Shown: positions 29,733 to 29,852 of the stretch, piece after piece | Layout: each line of letters opens with the position of its first letter | Position numbering within the stretch: position 1 is the first letter of the stretch | Assembly (NCBI GenBank): GCA_002334985.1 | Contig: DDBY01000091.1 | Location: 1 to 29,852, forward strand | Length of the DNA: 29,852 nt | Source of the DNA: Micavibrio sp. UBA2020 | Lineage (GTDB): Bacteria > Pseudomonadota > Alphaproteobacteria > Micavibrionales > UBA2020 | Direction of reading: 5' to 3' | Position numbers and translations under genes: made by a program | Notes under the pieces: generated by a model | What the model saw: the letters and a program-made list of their open reading frames with translations, nothing else | Databases searched by the model: none | What the model was told of the DNA's origin: nothing

Positions 29733-29852
29733 TTGACGACAAGCGAAGAGAGAAACGTCACAGCCGATCTTGACAAGCTGATGGTGTATCGCGACGGGTA
29801 CAAGAATATGTTCCGTGTCGCGCTTGGCCTTGTGCTTGTCATCATGGTTTTG
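29733..29852 (+). CDS. Second DotI-like (DotJ/IcmM-like) protein, N-terminal part
   Basis: The first 40 codons are open to the window edge. The start is TTG at 29733 with AGGGGG 7 bases upstream. The sequence has an acidic start (TTSEERNVTADLDKL), then VYRDGYKNMFRVALGLVLVIMVL, matching the motif that in the upstream gene reads FYRDGFRNLIKIVI before its membrane segment. It is therefore a paralogue of DotI. Legionella has DotJ/IcmM as a DotI-like neighbour upstream of DotI, while here the second copy lies downstream with a 31-base gap. It lacks the long N-terminal extension of the first copy. The remainder lies outside the window. Confidence 0.8.
   Translation, partial: MTTSEERNVTADLDKLMVYRDGYKNMFRVALGLVLVIMVL

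Overview
The window (GC-rich, tightly packed) looks like a chromosomal stretch of an alphaproteobacterium. The lineage is inferred from two things: a head-tail gene order very close to the Rhodobacter-type gene transfer agent (GTA), and a Dot/Icm (type IVB) secretion gene of the DotI/IcmL family. The many cytosolic ankyrin proteins next to that secretion gene suggest a bacterium that lives in, on, or preys upon other cells. I cannot name the genus from sequence alone.

Region 1, about 1-12975, is almost entirely minus strand. Read from right to left it encodes a small terminase-like protein, the large terminase, the portal, a block of fibre-associated genes, the HK97-type prohead protease, the major capsid protein, a probable virion accessory protein, the head-tail connector and adaptor, the tail terminator, the tail tube, two tail-assembly chaperone-like proteins and a very short tape-measure-like protein. 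Many junctions overlap as ATGA, so the genes are translationally coupled. This is the RcGTA / lambdoid siphovirus order with three departures. A 615-residue HxH-repeat fibre sits between portal and protease. A secreted Sel1-repeat gene on the opposite strand plus a membrane-protein gene interrupt the adaptor-terminator junction. An intrinsic terminator lies between the capsid genes and the connector.

Region 2, about 12975-13420, is a non-coding boundary. It holds a strong bidirectional terminator hairpin, and further right an inverted repeat overlapping a good sigma-70 promoter that reads rightward.

Region 3, about 13420-28371, is an ankyrin island: nine ankyrin-repeat genes carrying roughly a hundred repeats in total, the first on plus and eight on minus, none with a recognisable signal peptide and most ending in a proline-rich tail. 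Two small exported proteins with a cysteine pair lie between the first and second ankyrin genes. An HExxH putative metallopeptidase gene overlaps the last ankyrin gene by ATGA.

Region 4, about 28372-29852, is a divergent intergenic region followed on the plus strand by dotI/icmL and the start of a second DotI-like gene, which runs off the window. The simplest reading is that the ankyrin island is a set of candidate substrates, with accessory proteins, of the Dot/Icm apparatus whose genes begin at its right end. This is inference from position and protein architecture, not proof of secretion.
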